NCBI GenBank assembly: GCA_035458865.1 | Contig: DATHYZ010000164.1 | Span: 1 to 15,620 of the forward strand | Length of the DNA stretch: 15,620 bases | Reading direction: 5' to 3' | DNA from: DATHYZ01 sp035458865 | GTDB taxonomy: Bacteria; Chloroflexota; Limnocylindria; Limnocylindrales; CSP1-4 | Shown: piece by piece, positions 15,320-15,620 of the stretch | Layout of the letters: every line of letters begins with the position of its first letter | Position numbering within the stretch: the stretch's first letter is position 1 | The notes under the pieces: model-generated | Database searches by the model: none | What the model saw: the letters and a program-made list of their open reading frames with translations, nothing else | What the model was told of the DNA's origin: nothing | Made by a program: the position numbers and the translations under genes

Positions 15320-15620
15320 CTAGCCGGCCTCGGTCACGAAGCTGCCGGACTCGGCCGCGGCCACGGTCACGCCGGCCGCCGGCAGGTACAGCTGCTCCGT
15401 GTACTCGTGGAGCATCCGGGTCGTGGAGAAGCGCCAGATCGCCGAGCCGATCGACGCGCGCATCGTGTCGATCCAGTCCACCGACAGGCCGTCGGGCCCT
15501 CGATCGTAGTAGCGGGGCACGACCTCCTCCTCCAGGATCCGGTAGAGGTCCAGCGCGTCGGACCAGTCCTGTGCGCCCTCGTCCGGGTCGGCCTCTCGGC
15601 CGCCGATGGCCCAGCCGTTC
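15320..15620 (-). CDS. glgP: alpha-glucan phosphorylase (GT35), C-terminal end only
   Basis: The last 99 codons of a gene entering from the right edge. They translate to a start of NGWAIG, then an acidic stretch, then DLYRILEEEVVPRYYDRG, then DWIDTMRASIG and a tail with RMLHEYTEQLYLPA. This is the C-terminal signature of the diverse alpha-glucan phosphorylase family (GlgP-like, GT35), including the NGWAIG loop, the VPRYYDR block and the RM..EY motif. By family knowledge it releases glucose-1-phosphate from alpha-1,4-glucan using pyridoxal phosphate; the PLP lysine would lie upstream of or outside what is visible. The gene ends in TAG and is followed after 37 bp by a GH57 gene with a strong ribosome binding site, so the two are probably one operon. 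The family is clear; the 5' part, size and any N-terminal DUF3417 domain cannot be judged. Confidence 0.88.
   Translation of the reverse strand, partial: NGWAIGGREADPDEGAQDWSDALDLYRILEEEVVPRYYDRGPDGLSVDWIDTMRASIGSAIWRFSTTRMLHEYTEQLYLPAAGVTVAAAESGSFVTEAG

Noticed and set aside
1..15620. CRISPR array, tRNA, rRNA, insertion sequence or attachment site
   Set aside because: I saw no regularly spaced repeats, cloverleaf with CCA end, rRNA segment, transposase motif or flanking duplications. Gene content is metabolically uniform.

Overview
The window is a GC-rich (about 70% by eye), densely packed bacterial segment. Nine genes all lie on the minus strand, so transcription runs from high to low coordinates. 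All but one encode recognisable enzymes of alpha-glucan (glycogen or maltodextrin) and trehalose metabolism; the exception is a GntR-type regulator. GTG and TTG starts, overlapping stop/start codons and the mix of GH57 and GH13 enzymes suggest a high-GC environmental bacterium. Chloroflexota (for example the Limnocylindria group) or an actinobacterium-like lineage would fit, but no rRNA or marker gene is present, so this is only an impression.

Layout in order of transcription. (1) 15620-15320: the last 99 residues of an alpha-glucan phosphorylase. (2) 15281-13119: a complete GH57 4-alpha-glucanotransferase/alpha-amylase with all five family motifs. (3) 13122-11644: a second, shorter GH57 protein of the DUF3536 type, overlapping the previous gene by GTGA. 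(4) 11643-11539: a gap of about 105 bp, visibly richer in A/T than the rest, with an imperfect inverted repeat and promoter-like hexamers on both strands. (5) 11538-10456: a YtrA-like GntR regulator with a large unassigned alpha/beta domain. (6) 10323-8224: glycogen debranching enzyme glgX/treX. (7) 8117-5424: maltooligosyltrehalose synthase treY. (8) 5424-3649: maltooligosyltrehalose trehalohydrolase treZ. (9) 3587-1563: maltosyltransferase glgE. (10) 1566-1: trehalose synthase treS, running off the window after 522 codons.

Together the enzymes nearly close a loop. GlgX and phosphorylase trim branched glucan. TreY and TreZ turn linear glucan ends into trehalose. TreS isomerises trehalose to maltose. 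After phosphorylation by a maltokinase not seen here, GlgE puts maltose units back into alpha-1,4-glucan. The GH57 enzymes probably reshape the maltodextrin pool. glgA, glgB, glgC and the maltokinase are absent from the window and should lie nearby or elsewhere.

I found no mobile element, CRISPR array, tRNA or rRNA. The most interesting parts are the compactness and completeness of the trehalose/GlgE loop, the regulator with an unassigned sensor domain and its operator-like island, and the short DUF3536 GH57 protein. Long open frames on the plus strand are shadows of the GC-rich genes.
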